NCBI GenBank assembly: GCA_900637135.1
Contig: LR134353.1
Span: 4,650,001-4,714,000, forward strand
Reading direction: 5' to 3'
Origin: Mycolicibacterium flavescens
GTDB lineage: Bacteria; Actinomycetota; Actinomycetes; Mycobacteriales; Mycobacteriaceae
DNA length: 64,000 nt
The translations under genes and the position numbers were made by a program. Under the pieces are notes generated by a model, which worked only from the letters and a program-made list of their open reading frames with translations, made no database searches and had not been told where the DNA came from. How positions within the stretch are numbered: the stretch's first letter is position 1; each line of letters starts with the position of its first letter. Below are positions 24,928-34,864 of this stretch, in pieces.

Positions 24928-25413
24928 TCAGTAGGGGATCACGCCTGCGAAACACCGGGTGGCCCACTCGCAGAAGTAAAGACCGTGCAGTACCGCCGCC
25001 CCCGCGACCGCTCCGAACGGCGCCGACATCAGCGCGAGCGCGAGCGCGGACACCACGGGCCTGTCGGGCACCATCGCGAGAAGCAGACCGGCCACCGTCG
25101 CCGTGACCACGAAGACCAGCGCGACGAAGACCGGGGCCGTCTTGTCCATCGAGTGGTACCACCAGTGGTACAGACCCCATCCCGCCAACGCGGCGAGCGC
25201 CCAGACGCCCGCGACGACGAGCACGAAAATCCAGCGCTTGAGGTAGGGGTGGTTGCCGGGAACCACGACGGGCTGTGCCGGGATCGGTACCGGCTGCGAC
25301 GGGTGCTCGGCGACGGCCGTTGTTCCCATCACCGCCTGGAACTCACCGGTGGTAAATGTCGGGGTGTACGGCTCCGTCGGGTCGCCGGGCAGCGTTTCGG
25401 TTGTCTCAGGCAC
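24928..25413 (-). CDS. Membrane protein (Rv0461-like)
   Basis: A 161-residue protein with a Pro/Thr-rich cytoplasmic N-terminus of about 55 residues and three hydrophobic segments (about residues 62-82, 92-112 and 118-142). Its C-terminus is short and carries two Cys (FCEWATRCF). It overlaps the preceding small hydrophobic protein gene by eight bases. It occupies the place of Rv0461. Function unknown. Confidence 0.7.
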   Translation of the reverse strand: MPETTETLPGDPTEPYTPTFTTGEFQAVMGTTAVAEHPSQPVPIPAQPVVVPGNHPYLKRWIFVLVVAGVWALAALAGWGLYHWWYHSMDKTAPVFVALVFVVTATVAGLLLAMVPDRPVVSALALALMSAPFGAVAGAAVLHGLYFCEWATRCFAGVIPY

Positions 25414-25684
25414 CGTGCACCGCCTGGATCGCGACCAGCACCCCGAACCACCCGGGCGCGACGCCGAGCAGGAAGGCGCCTGCGGTCGTCACCCACCGCC
25501 GACCCGACACCAGGATCGCCAGCATGCCGAGCGCGGCGGGTACGCCGACGACGAGGGCCACGACGACGTCGGGCCGGATGGGCGCGTCGATCACCAGCGT
25601 GGCGGCGACCCCCAGGATCAGCCCCACTGCCGTACCGACCAGCAACGCGCTGGTCAGCACCCATGCACGGGGAAGCGGTATCAC
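25406..25684 (-). CDS. Small hydrophobic protein (Rv0460-like)
   Basis: A 92-residue protein made of about three membrane helices (residues 8-30, 40-60 and 65-88) with short loops. It is on the same strand as, and 36 bases after, the DUF779 gene and overlaps the next membrane protein by eight bases, so all belong to one reverse-strand run downstream of the aldehyde dehydrogenase. No function is known. Confidence 0.68.
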   Translation of the reverse strand: MIPLPRAWVLTSALLVGTAVGLILGVAATLVIDAPIRPDVVVALVVGVPAALGMLAILVSGRRWVTTAGAFLLGVAPGWFGVLVAIQAVHGA

Positions 25685-25720
25685 GGTTGAAAGGCTACGC
25701 GGACAACGGCTTAGCCCCGC

Positions 25721-26293
25721 TCACCCGCCCGGCGCGTCAGGTATCGGACAGGCATCGATTGGGTCACCGACGATATGCGTTTCCGGCGGTGGCGGTCGGA
25801 CGCCCCGTTCGAAATCCGCCCCGGTCACAGGCGGTGTGGCGGCCAGTGCCTGCATCTCTGCCCCGGTGAACGCCCGGCCTCGGCTCAAGAACCGCACCCC
25901 TTCGGGGGCTTCGACGCTGAACCCTCCGCCGCGGCCCGGGACGACGTCGATCACGAGTTGGGTGTGCTTCCACGCCTCGAACTGCGAGCCCGCGATCCAG
26001 ACCGGTACCCCGTCGCCGACGTCGAGCACCGCGAGCAGCACGTCGCGATCGCCCACGATGAACTCCCCGTCGGGGTAGCACATCGGCGACGACCCGTCAC
26101 AGCAGCCGCCGGACTGGTGGAACATCAGCGCGCCATGCTTGTCCTGCAGTCGGGTCAGCAGATCGGCGGCCGCGGCGGTGATCAACGCCCGCGGCGGCGC
26201 CGGCTCTTCTTCTTGTTGCGCCGAACGTGGGTTACCCGCACGCGAAAGTCCGGTTTGGTGTGCGGGTAACCCACGTTCGCGCCGGTCGGGCAT
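25721..26293 (-). CDS. DUF779 protein (Rv0459-like) with repeat-derived N-terminal extension
   Basis: A 190-residue soluble protein. The DUF779 core starts near residue 35 and contains MFHQSGGCCDGSSPMCYPDG, a Cys-rich putative metal site, and SQFEAWKHTQLVIDVVPGRG. DUF779 genes are commonly paired with aldehyde or alcohol dehydrogenases, as here, 34 bases after the dehydrogenase stop. The ATG at 26293 has a GAGGCGAGGA site before it. From there a 60-base palindromic repeat encodes about 20 extra residues, making the protein about 27 residues longer than Rv0459 as I recall it. A TTG near 26180, after the repeat, is the alternative start. Confidence 0.82.
   Translation of the reverse strand: MPDRRERGLPAHQTGLSRAGNPRSAQQEEEPAPPRALITAAAADLLTRLQDKHGALMFHQSGGCCDGSSPMCYPDGEFIVGDRDVLLAVLDVGDGVPVWIAGSQFEAWKHTQLVIDVVPGRGGGFSVEAPEGVRFLSRGRAFTGAEMQALAATPPVTGADFERGVRPPPPETHIVGDPIDACPIPDAPGG
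26222..26279. repeat. Perfect 20-base inverted repeat inside the DUF779 reading frame
   Basis: Arms 26222-26241 and 26260-26279 are perfect inverted copies (core GGGTTACCCGCAC) with an 18-base loop. One arm occurs again, identical over 20 bases, at 45046-45065 in an intergenic gap. This is a dispersed palindromic element that here lies within the start of a gene. Confidence 0.75.
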
Positions 26294-26327
26294 CGTCAGA
26301 ATCCTCGCCTCCTCGCGCAAGCGCTCG

Positions 26328-27860
<1,533 letters not shown>

Positions 27861-28029
27861 CGTGTCCTCCTCGTTGAGACATCTGACGAGACCTGTGACG
27901 GCCGGTCGCCATCGGCGAAGGCGACGGGTCGATGGCGGTCGGTCTTTCGCATCATGGCCGATTGTGCTCGCGATCACATCGGTGCGCCAGCGTGCCCCTA
28001 CCGTGCCTCGCGACCTCCACAATGGTCGC

Positions 28030-29520
28030 GTGCATCCGTCACCGACGGCCGGACACCGCGCGCCCGGTTCGCGGCCCTCGACAAGTTACGGGTTCGTGTT
28101 GCTGGCGGTGACGTTGGCGATCAGCGACTTCACGATCGCCGACGCCGTCATCCCGTCACTGGTACGGGATCTCGGTTTGTCCGTGGCCGATCTGGGCCTG
28201 GCGTTCACGGCATACTTCGCCTCAGCGGCGGCATTCATGGTCCTGTTCGGCAGGCTCGGTGACGTCCTCGGACGCCGCTTCGTGCTGCTCGTCTCCACCG
28301 CCCTGTTCATCGCGGGAAGCGTGCTCAGCGGCATCGCCTGGGATCTGCCCTCCTTTTTCGCCGGCCGCGTGCTGTCCGGGTTGGCGTTGGCGGCGACTCT
28401 GCCGAACGGTCTCGGCGTGCTCAACACGCTGTTCGCGCAACGTGGGCCGCAGCGTGAGCGCGCCTTCGGCTTGTGGGCGGCGGCGATCGGGCTGGCGGCG
28501 GTGATAGGACCTCTTGTCGGGGGCGCGGCGGCGGCCACCGCGATCAGTTGGCGCTGGGCCTTTTTCGGGTCGGCGCTACTTGGCGCGCTGGCCGCGGTGG
28601 GCATCGCCACGACGTTGGCCGAGAACCCCCGCAAGCGTCTTGCCGACATCGACGTCTGGGGTGCGCTCCTGTTGGCGGCAAGTGCGGGCAGCCTTGCCCT
28701 GGCCGTGGACCTCGGAGGCGGCGGCTACGACGACCAAGTGCGCACGGCCGTCGGCCTTTTCGGTGTCACCATCGCGGCCGTCGCCGCTTTCGCCGCGGTG
28801 CAGCGCAGGCGAATCCGTCGGCGACGAGAAACCATCGCCCCGCCACACCTGTTCCGGTACCGGTCTTTTCGGTTGGCCACATTCAGCTCCGCGTTCATGT
28901 CCATCGGCGACACCGGATTCCAACTGGCCCTACCACTGGTCCTGGGGTTCGTCCTCGGCGTGGGCCAATTGGGGGTCGGCGTCGTGCTGGCCTGCTACGG
29001 CGCGGGCGCGGTGCTCAGCGGCCCGGCGGCGGCTGCCCTTGCTCGCCGACTCGACGACCGCACGGTGGCCCGATACGCCCTTGCGGCACTGCCGCTGCTG
29101 CTGCTCGGCCTGATCGCCCTGCTCTCCTGGAAGACACCGCTGGCCGCTGTGGGAGCGGTGCTGGTCGCCTACGGCGTGGCCTGGGGTGTCGCCTACGCGC
29201 GACTGGTGAACATATCCTATTACGAAGTGCCGGAACAGGACTCAGCGGTTGCCGGTGGCGTTCAGAGCGCGCTGCGGCTTCTGGCCGGTGCCCTCGGTGC
29301 CGGGATTCTCACGGCAGTCTTCAGCGGTGTAGCCGGCCGGTCGGCGCTGGACGCGGCGGTGCCGTCGCATTCGCGACTGACGCCCTCGGCCGATATATCC
29401 GCGCTCGCGACGGCACTCTCGACAGGGGCGCAGGCGACCATCGCGGTCGCCGCCGCCATCACGGCCGTCGCGCTGATCATCGTATTGCGGCTGCCCGAAC
29501 AGCCGACCGTCAGATCGTGA
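28030..29520 (+). CDS. MFS transporter, drug/proton antiporter type
   Basis: A 496-residue membrane transporter with 12 to 14 predicted helices. Motif A is present as FGRLGDVLGRRFVLL in the loop between helices 2 and 3, and the exporter motif C-like LAAVIGPLVGG lies in helix 5, so it is an efflux-type carrier (DHA2-like). The GTG at 28030 follows CACAAT by six bases and is the likely leaderless start. It is convergent with the dioxygenase gene and overlaps it by 11 bases. It could export a product of the neighbouring peptide cassette, but this is inference. Confidence 0.85.
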   Translation: MHPSPTAGHRAPGSRPSTSYGFVLLAVTLAISDFTIADAVIPSLVRDLGLSVADLGLAFTAYFASAAAFMVLFGRLGDVLGRRFVLLVSTALFIAGSVLSGIAWDLPSFFAGRVLSGLALAATLPNGLGVLNTLFAQRGPQRERAFGLWAAAIGLAAVIGPLVGGAAAATAISWRWAFFGSALLGALAAVGIATTLAENPRKRLADIDVWGALLLAASAGSLALAVDLGGGGYDDQVRTAVGLFGVTIAAVAAFAAVQRRRIRRRRETIAPPHLFRYRSFRLATFSSAFMSIGDTGFQLALPLVLGFVLGVGQLGVGVVLACYGAGAVLSGPAAAALARRLDDRTVARYALAALPLLLLGLIALLSWKTPLAAVGAVLVAYGVAWGVAYARLVNISYYEVPEQDSAVAGGVQSALRLLAGALGAGILTAVFSGVAGRSALDAAVPSHSRLTPSADISALATALSTGAQATIAVAAAITAVALIIVLRLPEQPTVRS

Positions 29521-30385
29521 GCGGCCGCTCCAAGCGGTCGCGGACCGAGTCGAGGAACGGATGCTCTTCGGAACCCAGGTAGTCGGCGGGCGGGCGCCAA
29601 TCGATCCGGCCCATCTTTCCCGCGAACAAGCCGTAGCCGATCAGTTCGCGGAGTCGTGGGTCCAGCCGTCGCACCAACTCGCGGGGAATGCTGAGCTGCT
29701 GGTTGATCTGTTGGCGCAGGAACCCCGCGCAGTAGTTGACGGTGAGGGCGGGACGCGGCTTGTTCGTCCGGTTGGCGCCGGCCGTATGCCACAGGCTGCC
29801 GTTCCACACCAGCGCGTCACCTGCGGCCATCTCCACCGGGGTGCTCGGTGGGTAGGGTTCCGACGGCATCGCTGCCAGCCGGTGGGTGCCCGGCACAACG
29901 CGGGTTGCGCCGTTCTCGTCGGTGAAGTCGCAGAGCGCGATCAACGCGTTGCAGAGCAGTGGTTGGTGTGGCCGCGGAATCGGATACATCTCGTCGTCGC
30001 AATGCAAGCGTTGCTCGACCGCCCCCGGCAGCTGGTTGCTCGTCATGAACCAGGACAGCAGACAGTCCCGACCGAGCACCCCCTCGATGATCGGCAACAA
30101 CCGCGGGTTGGTCGGGAGCGCCTCGTATCGGGCACCGTGTAGCAGCAGGTTGTCGATCCGCACCCAGTCGTGATCGGCGCCGTTGAGCGCCTTCTGTCCC
30201 GGGCGGGGAAAACCTTTGACGACGGTGTTCGAGTTGGCGATCACCGTCGGCAGTTCACGCTCGAGCCGACGCGTATCGCTCAGGTAGCCGTCGATCGCCT
30301 CGTGGTCGAGGACTCCCTTGACGACGGTGTAGCCGAGTTCTTCGATCTCACCGACGTGTCGAGCCGTCGATGAGTCGTCAGTCAT
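29510..30385 (-). CDS. Phytanoyl-CoA dioxygenase (PhyH)-like Fe(II)/2-oxoglutarate oxygenase
   Basis: A 291-residue enzyme of the PhyH superfamily, which hydroxylates carbon centres using O2 and 2-oxoglutarate. The iron triad is visible: His and Asp in RLHCDDEMYP near residue 131 and the distal His in VVPGTHRLAA near residue 170, followed by WNGSLWHTAGANRT and KPRPALTVNY with the likely 2-oxoglutarate Arg. Its ATG overlaps the TGA of a 26-codon gene (TGATG), so translation is coupled to that peptide. The substrate is unknown; the peptide itself is one candidate. Confidence 0.85.
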   Translation of the reverse strand: MTDDSSTARHVGEIEELGYTVVKGVLDHEAIDGYLSDTRRLERELPTVIANSNTVVKGFPRPGQKALNGADHDWVRIDNLLLHGARYEALPTNPRLLPIIEGVLGRDCLLSWFMTSNQLPGAVEQRLHCDDEMYPIPRPHQPLLCNALIALCDFTDENGATRVVPGTHRLAAMPSEPYPPSTPVEMAAGDALVWNGSLWHTAGANRTNKPRPALTVNYCAGFLRQQINQQLSIPRELVRRLDPRLRELIGYGLFAGKMGRIDWRPPADYLGSEEHPFLDSVRDRLERPLTI

Positions 30386-30465
30386 CAGGACGGCAGCAGG
30401 TCGATTTCCTGCTGAACCTCTTCTTCTCGAACCTCGTCGGTGTCGACGATCTGGGGGTCGGCCAT
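30385..30465 (-). CDS. 26-residue acidic peptide upstream of the PhyH-like oxygenase
   Basis: A very short gene that I read directly on the reverse strand: ATG at 30465, TGA at 30387-30385. The product begins MADPQIVDTDEV and ends EIDLLPS, with nine Asp/Glu against one Arg; the middle is Glu/Gln-rich. A strong ribosome binding site AAGGAGA (30471-30477) lies five bases before the ATG, and the stop overlaps the oxygenase ATG by one base, so it is almost certainly translated. It could be a precursor or scaffold peptide modified by the oxygenase, or merely a leader that couples translation. I know no family that matches it. Confidence 0.7.
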   Translation of the reverse strand: MADPQIVDTDEVREEEVQQEIDLLPS

Positions 30466-30470
30466 GACGA

Positions 30471-30477
30471 TCTCCTT
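30471..30477 (-). promoter_or_regulatory. Strong ribosome binding site of the 26-residue peptide
   Basis: AAGGAGA on the reverse strand, five bases before ATG 30465. It is the best Shine-Dalgarno match I noticed in the region and decides that the short frame is expressed. Confidence 0.75.
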
Positions 30478-30492
30478 CACTAGGACAAAAAG

Positions 30493-30505
30493 ATGACCAG
30501 GTCAT
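30493..30505. promoter_or_regulatory. Palindrome ATGACC-A-GGTCAT upstream of the peptide gene
   Basis: A perfect 6-1-6 palindrome about 28 bases before the ATG of the peptide gene and about 115 bases before the divergent oligopeptidase gene. Its place fits an operator for the peptide/oxygenase unit. The 30466-30619 gap holds no other clear element. Confidence 0.45.
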
Positions 30506-30619
30506 GATCACTCACCATGGGCGCTCGCGCGGGGCATTCCGGCAGAAATTGACTCTCCGCAAAGGCGTCGCTCCCGGTACGGCACACCGGCTGAGCCGGT
30601 CGGGCACCGGACCGCGACA

Positions 30620-32626
30620 ATGGGTCGCGTGGATGAGGACCCGTATCTGTGGCTCGAGGACATCACCGGTGATGTTGCGTTGGACTGGGTGCGCATGCAC
30701 AACGAGCCGACGATCACGCGCTTCGGCGGTGAGAGGTTCGAGCAGATGCGGCGAGAGGCGCTGGAGGTACTCGACACCGACGCCCGCATTCCCTACGTCC
30801 GTAGGCGGGGCGATCACCTGTACAACTTCTGGCGCGACGCTGACCACCCTCGGGGGCTGTGGCGGCGCACGACGCTGGACAGTTACCGCAGCGAGCAGCC
30901 GGAGTGGGACGTCCTGATCGATGTCGACGCGCTCGCCGACCAAGACGACGAGAACTGGGTGTGGGCCGGCGCCGACGTGCTCGAACCGGACTTCTCCCTC
31001 GCGCTCGTCGAACTGTCCCGCGGCGGCGCCGACGCCACCGTCGTTCGCGAATTCGACATGGCCACACGGCAGTTCGTCACGGACGGTTTCGCACTTCCCG
31101 AGGCCAAGTCGAGCGTCACATGGCAGGACCGCGACACCGTGCTGGTCGGCACCGACTTCGGACCGGGTTCGTTGACCGACTCCGGCTATCCCCGGATCGT
31201 GAAGCGCTGGCGGCGCGGGCAACCGCTCGCCGAGGCGCAGACCCTGTTCGAGGGTGAGATCGCCGACGTCAGCGTGGGGTGCGGCTACGACGCGACACCG
31301 GGATTCGAACGGTTGCTGATCACGCGGGCCTTCGACTTCTTCAATCGCGAGCGTTACGAGTTGCGCGGCGAAACGCTGATACCCATCGACGTGCCGACCG
31401 ACGCCGGGATATCCGTGCACCGCGAGTGGCTGTTGATCCGGCCGCGCACAGATTGGACGGTCGGGTCGACGACCTATCGCGCCGGTTCCCTGCTTGCCGC
31501 GAACTACCTCGAATACCTCGATGGCGCACGGGATCTGCACGTGGTGTGCGAACCCGACGAGCACTCGAGCCTCGACGACTACGCGTGGACGCGTGACCGC
31601 CTGATCCTCGTCACGCTCGTCGATGTGGTCAGCCACGTCGAGGTTGTGACACCGGGAGCGTGGCAGCGAGCCGGCATTGAGGGGATCCCGCCGAACACCA
31701 ACACGGTGCTGGTCGACGCCGACGAATACGGTGACGAGATCTTCGTCGACTCCAGCGGTTTCGACACGCCGTCGCGGCTGTTATGGGGCGTGGCCGGTGA
31801 CGCCGTCGCAGAGGTCAAACGCGCGCCGTCGTTCTTCGACGCCGCCGACCTACAGGTCGAGCAGTTCTTCGTGGCCTCCGACGACGGCACCATGATCCCG
31901 TATTTCGTTGTGGGGCACCATCACAATCAGGCGCTGGGCCCCACGCTGTTGGGCGGATACGGCGGCTTCGAGGTGGCCAACACGCCAAGCTACGCCGGTG
32001 TGTTGGGCCGGTTGTGGTTGAGCCGTGGTGGCACGTATGTGCTGGCGAACATCCGCGGCGGGGGCGAGTACGGGCCGACGTGGCATACGCAGGCGATGCG
32101 CGAGAACCGGCATCTCGTCTACGAGGATTTCGCCGCTGTGGCACGCGATCTGGTGGCGCGCGGCATCACCACCGTCGAGCAGCTCGGTGCGCAGGGCGGA
32201 AGCAACGGCGGCCTGTTGATGGGCGTGATGCTGACGCGGTACCCGGAACTGTTCGGCGCGTTGGTGTGCAGTGTGCCGCTACTGGACATGCGACGGTTCC
32301 ACCTGCTGCTCGCAGGCGCCTCCTGGATGGCCGAGTACGGGGACCCCGACGATACCGACGATTGGGAGTTCATCTCGAAATACTCCCCGTATCAGAATAT
32401 TTCGGCAGACCGTCGGTACCCGCCCGTGCTGATCACCACGTCGACGCGCGACGACCGCGTGCATCCGGGCCATGCCCGAAAGATGACCGCGGCCCTGGAG
32501 GATGCGGGTCATCCGGTCCACTACTACGAGAACATCGAGGGCGGTCACGCGGGCGCGACCGACAACGCCCAGACCGCATTCCGTTCGGCGCTCATCTACG
32601 AGTTCCTGTGGTCGATGCTCAGCTGA
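30620..32626 (+). CDS. Prolyl oligopeptidase family serine peptidase (Rv0457c-like)
   Basis: A 668-residue cytoplasmic S9 peptidase that cuts short peptides, typically after Pro. The N-terminal beta-propeller (about residues 60-400) is followed by the alpha/beta-hydrolase domain with Ser528 in GAQGGSNGGLLMG, Asp near 611 in RDDRVHPGHA and His near 643 in EGGHAG. No signal peptide is present; the frame starts MGRVDEDPYLWLEDI, typical of the family. It diverges from the peptide/oxygenase unit and overlaps efeB by eight bases at the 3' end. Confidence 0.92.
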   Translation: MGRVDEDPYLWLEDITGDVALDWVRMHNEPTITRFGGERFEQMRREALEVLDTDARIPYVRRRGDHLYNFWRDADHPRGLWRRTTLDSYRSEQPEWDVLIDVDALADQDDENWVWAGADVLEPDFSLALVELSRGGADATVVREFDMATRQFVTDGFALPEAKSSVTWQDRDTVLVGTDFGPGSLTDSGYPRIVKRWRRGQPLAEAQTLFEGEIADVSVGCGYDATPGFERLLITRAFDFFNRERYELRGETLIPIDVPTDAGISVHREWLLIRPRTDWTVGSTTYRAGSLLAANYLEYLDGARDLHVVCEPDEHSSLDDYAWTRDRLILVTLVDVVSHVEVVTPGAWQRAGIEGIPPNTNTVLVDADEYGDEIFVDSSGFDTPSRLLWGVAGDAVAEVKRAPSFFDAADLQVEQFFVASDDGTMIPYFVVGHHHNQALGPTLLGGYGGFEVANTPSYAGVLGRLWLSRGGTYVLANIRGGGEYGPTWHTQAMRENRHLVYEDFAAVARDLVARGITTVEQLGAQGGSNGGLLMGVMLTRYPELFGALVCSVPLLDMRRFHLLLAGASWMAEYGDPDDTDDWEFISKYSPYQNISADRRYPPVLITTSTRDDRVHPGHARKMTAALEDAGHPVHYYENIEGGHAGATDNAQTAFRSALIYEFLWSMLS

Positions 32627-33869
32627 ACAGCTGATCGCCGAGGTACCGGTCGGGACCCGTGACGCCCGGCAGGATGAAGAAGAAGCCGCCGCCGACCGGA
32701 AGGATGTACTCCTCGAGCGGTTCCCCGGCGAGGCGGCGCTGCACCGTCAGAAAACCCTTCTCAAGGCTGCGCTGATAGGCGATGAAGGCCAGACCCTGGT
32801 CCAGTCGGCCCGCGCCGTCGAAGCCCCGGGAGTAGTTGAAGCCCCTCCGCAGGATCAGGTTCTCGTCCGTCTCCGGCGTTCGCGGGTTGGCCAACCGGAT
32901 GTGAGCGGTGAGCGGAATTCGCTTGCCGTCGGGGTCTTCTGGGTAATCGGGGTCGGTGAACTCACCGCTGAGCCCGAGTGGTGCGCCGCTGACCTTGCTG
33001 CGCCCGATCAGCGCTTCCTGCTCGACGAGTTGGGTGCGGTCCCAGAACTCGACGAACATGCGGATGATGCGGATCGCCTGATAGGAGCCGCCGACCGCCC
33101 ACTGCGGTTCGCCGTCCTGCGGGCCGACCCAGACGTGGCGGTCCATGACGGCGCCGTCGTCGACATCGAGATTGGCCGTCCCATCCTTGAAGCCCAACAG
33201 GTTTCGCGGAGTCGCCGCCTCTGAGGCCCGCCCGCCGCCGATGCCCCTGGCGTATCCGTCGACCATCCACCGCATCACCAGATCGCTGCGCGTGCGGCGC
33301 ATCAGCTGGCGCAGCGCGAAGATGACCGTGTCGTTGTGCCCGGCCTCGATCACGATCGACAGATCACCGTGCGACAGTTTGGGATCCAGCCGGTCGTTGG
33401 CCAGAAACGGCATCGTGACCAGTTCCCTGGGCTTGCGATCGGCCAGCCCGAACCGGTCGTCGAACAGCGACGCGCCCACACCGACCACCACCGACAGGTT
33501 GTCGGCGGGAGGCTGTTCGCCGAGGATTCCCGAGTCGACGGGCGGATACTCCGGGTCGCGCACCTCGGGCGGCCTGCCCGCCATCAGCCCGCGGATCTCT
33601 TCGGTGAGCTCCTGGAGGGCACGCTTGAGGCCGTCCCGATCCTTCGACAGCACGTTGAACGAGGCGATCAATCCCTGTTCGGGGATGGGCAGCGCGGTGA
33701 TGCCGGTCTGGTGGGCGCCTTCGAACGGGACGAGCGCCCCCGCGGCAGCGGGCGGAGCGGCATCCTTTGAGCATCCGGCGAGGGCGGCACCGGCGCCCAC
33801 CGCGGCACCCGTGCCCAGCGCGCCGGTGATGAAGCCCCGGCGCGACAGACCCGAGCGGCCTTCGCTCAC
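32619..33869 (-). CDS. efeB: Dye-decolorizing peroxidase EfeB
   Basis: A 416-residue exported haem peroxidase of the EfeUOB iron-uptake system. The N-terminus has a Tat motif (SRRGFITGAL) and ends in ALAGCSK, so it may also be lipidated. The DyP signature GXXDG is seen as GFKDGTAN and the proximal haem His is likely in AHIRLANPR. EfeB is thought to oxidise ferrous iron or to take iron from haem outside the membrane. Its start overlaps the efeO stop by four bases. No efeU permease gene is adjacent. Confidence 0.92.
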   Translation of the reverse strand: MSEGRSGLSRRGFITGALGTGAAVGAGAALAGCSKDAAPPAAAGALVPFEGAHQTGITALPIPEQGLIASFNVLSKDRDGLKRALQELTEEIRGLMAGRPPEVRDPEYPPVDSGILGEQPPADNLSVVVGVGASLFDDRFGLADRKPRELVTMPFLANDRLDPKLSHGDLSIVIEAGHNDTVIFALRQLMRRTRSDLVMRWMVDGYARGIGGGRASEAATPRNLLGFKDGTANLDVDDGAVMDRHVWVGPQDGEPQWAVGGSYQAIRIIRMFVEFWDRTQLVEQEALIGRSKVSGAPLGLSGEFTDPDYPEDPDGKRIPLTAHIRLANPRTPETDENLILRRGFNYSRGFDGAGRLDQGLAFIAYQRSLEKGFLTVQRRLAGEPLEEYILPVGGGFFFILPGVTGPDRYLGDQLFS

Positions 33870-34795
33870 TTCAGTTTCAGCACTCCCGACACCTGCGACA
33901 GGTTCTCCGACAGCCCGGCGAGTTCGGCCTTGAGCTTGTCGATGACGTCCGGTGTCACGGTGACCTCGGGGCAGCGCGGCGACGGATAGGGGTCGTTCTC
34001 GGTGCAGAACAACACCCAGCCGTCACCGCGGCGCAACGGCCGCATCGTGTCGAACACCGAGTTGAGTCCCGCTTCGATCTTGCCCAGCAAAGCCGGATCG
34101 GCTTGTACCAGAGCGGCACTCAGCGTGTTCACGGCATCGCGGGAGCCCTGGAGGTTGGCGTCGAAGTCCCAGAGGTCGGTCTTGGAGTAACGGTCCTCCT
34201 CGCCAGTGATCTTGCCTTCGGACACCTCTTCGATGAGTTCGGCAGCGCCGTTGGACACATCGATCGGCTTCACCTCGACCGCCGGGAACTGCGCCTTCAG
34301 GTCGGCGACGTCCTTGTCGAGCTGATCGGCAAACGGTGCCCCGCCCTCGGTGGTGTTCTTTTCGAACAGCAGGTATTCCAGGCGGTGCCAACCGGTGAAC
34401 TTCGGGTCGTCAACGCCCGCGAAATCGTCAACGCGAGCGTCGATCTTGCCGTCGATCTCCTCGACCAGGGCGGCGATGGGCTCGATGCGTTCCCACGGGG
34501 CACGAGAAGGCGCGTACGCGTCCTGGGCGGCCTGGAGGTCTCCGGCGCGCACCGCATCGGTGAAGACCTTGACCACGCGCTGAAGTTCGTCGATGTTGCT
34601 CTGCGCGTAGGCCTTGTAGTCGGCGGCCGCTTTGTCGAGTACCGCGGGATCGACTGCGGGAGCGGCGCTCGTCGTCTCGGTCGCGGTTCCAGTGGCCGAC
34701 GTCGTCTCGCTACCGGAAGAGCTCTCATTCGAGCATCCGGACAGGATCAGGCCGACGACGGCGATGGGAGTTGCCCAGGCAAGAAACCGGTTCAT
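33866..34795 (-). CDS. efeO: Iron-uptake lipoprotein EfeO
   Basis: A 309-residue lipoprotein. The signal ends in a lipobox LILSGCS with Cys near residue 21; a Ser/Thr-rich linker precedes the imelysin-like (peptidase M75-type) domain. The metal site GWHRLEYLLFEKN carries the HxxE motif that binds iron in EfeO. It is the first gene of the efeOB pair and has two IdeR-like boxes just upstream, so it is probably induced in low iron. In M. tuberculosis this position has no efeO. Confidence 0.9.
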   Translation of the reverse strand: MNRFLAWATPIAVVGLILSGCSNESSSGSETTSATGTATETTSAAPAVDPAVLDKAAADYKAYAQSNIDELQRVVKVFTDAVRAGDLQAAQDAYAPSRAPWERIEPIAALVEEIDGKIDARVDDFAGVDDPKFTGWHRLEYLLFEKNTTEGGAPFADQLDKDVADLKAQFPAVEVKPIDVSNGAAELIEEVSEGKITGEEDRYSKTDLWDFDANLQGSRDAVNTLSAALVQADPALLGKIEAGLNSVFDTMRPLRRGDGWVLFCTENDPYPSPRCPEVTVTPDVIDKLKAELAGLSENLSQVSGVLKLK

Positions 34796-34808
34796 TAGCA
34801 CCTCGAAG

Positions 34809-34827
34809 TTAGGAGAGGCTGAACATA
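34809..34827. promoter_or_regulatory. Putative IdeR/DtxR box upstream of efeO, site 1
   Basis: TTAGGAGAGGCTGAACATA matches 13 of 19 positions of the IdeR consensus TTAGGTTAGGCTAACCTAA and lies 14 bases before the efeO ATG. Such a position would let iron-loaded IdeR block transcription. Confidence 0.5.
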
Positions 34828-34845
34828 GCACTTCTGGCTGGTCAG

Positions 34846-34864
34846 AGGCGAGGCAAGCCTAAAT
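34846..34864. promoter_or_regulatory. Putative IdeR/DtxR box upstream of efeO, site 2
   Basis: The sequence GAGGCAAGCCTAAA holds the core AGGCAAGCCT, a perfect inverted repeat typical of DtxR/IdeR sites, about 50 bases before the efeO start. Two boxes in tandem strengthen the case for iron regulation. echA2 on the other side starts at 34951. Confidence 0.5.
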
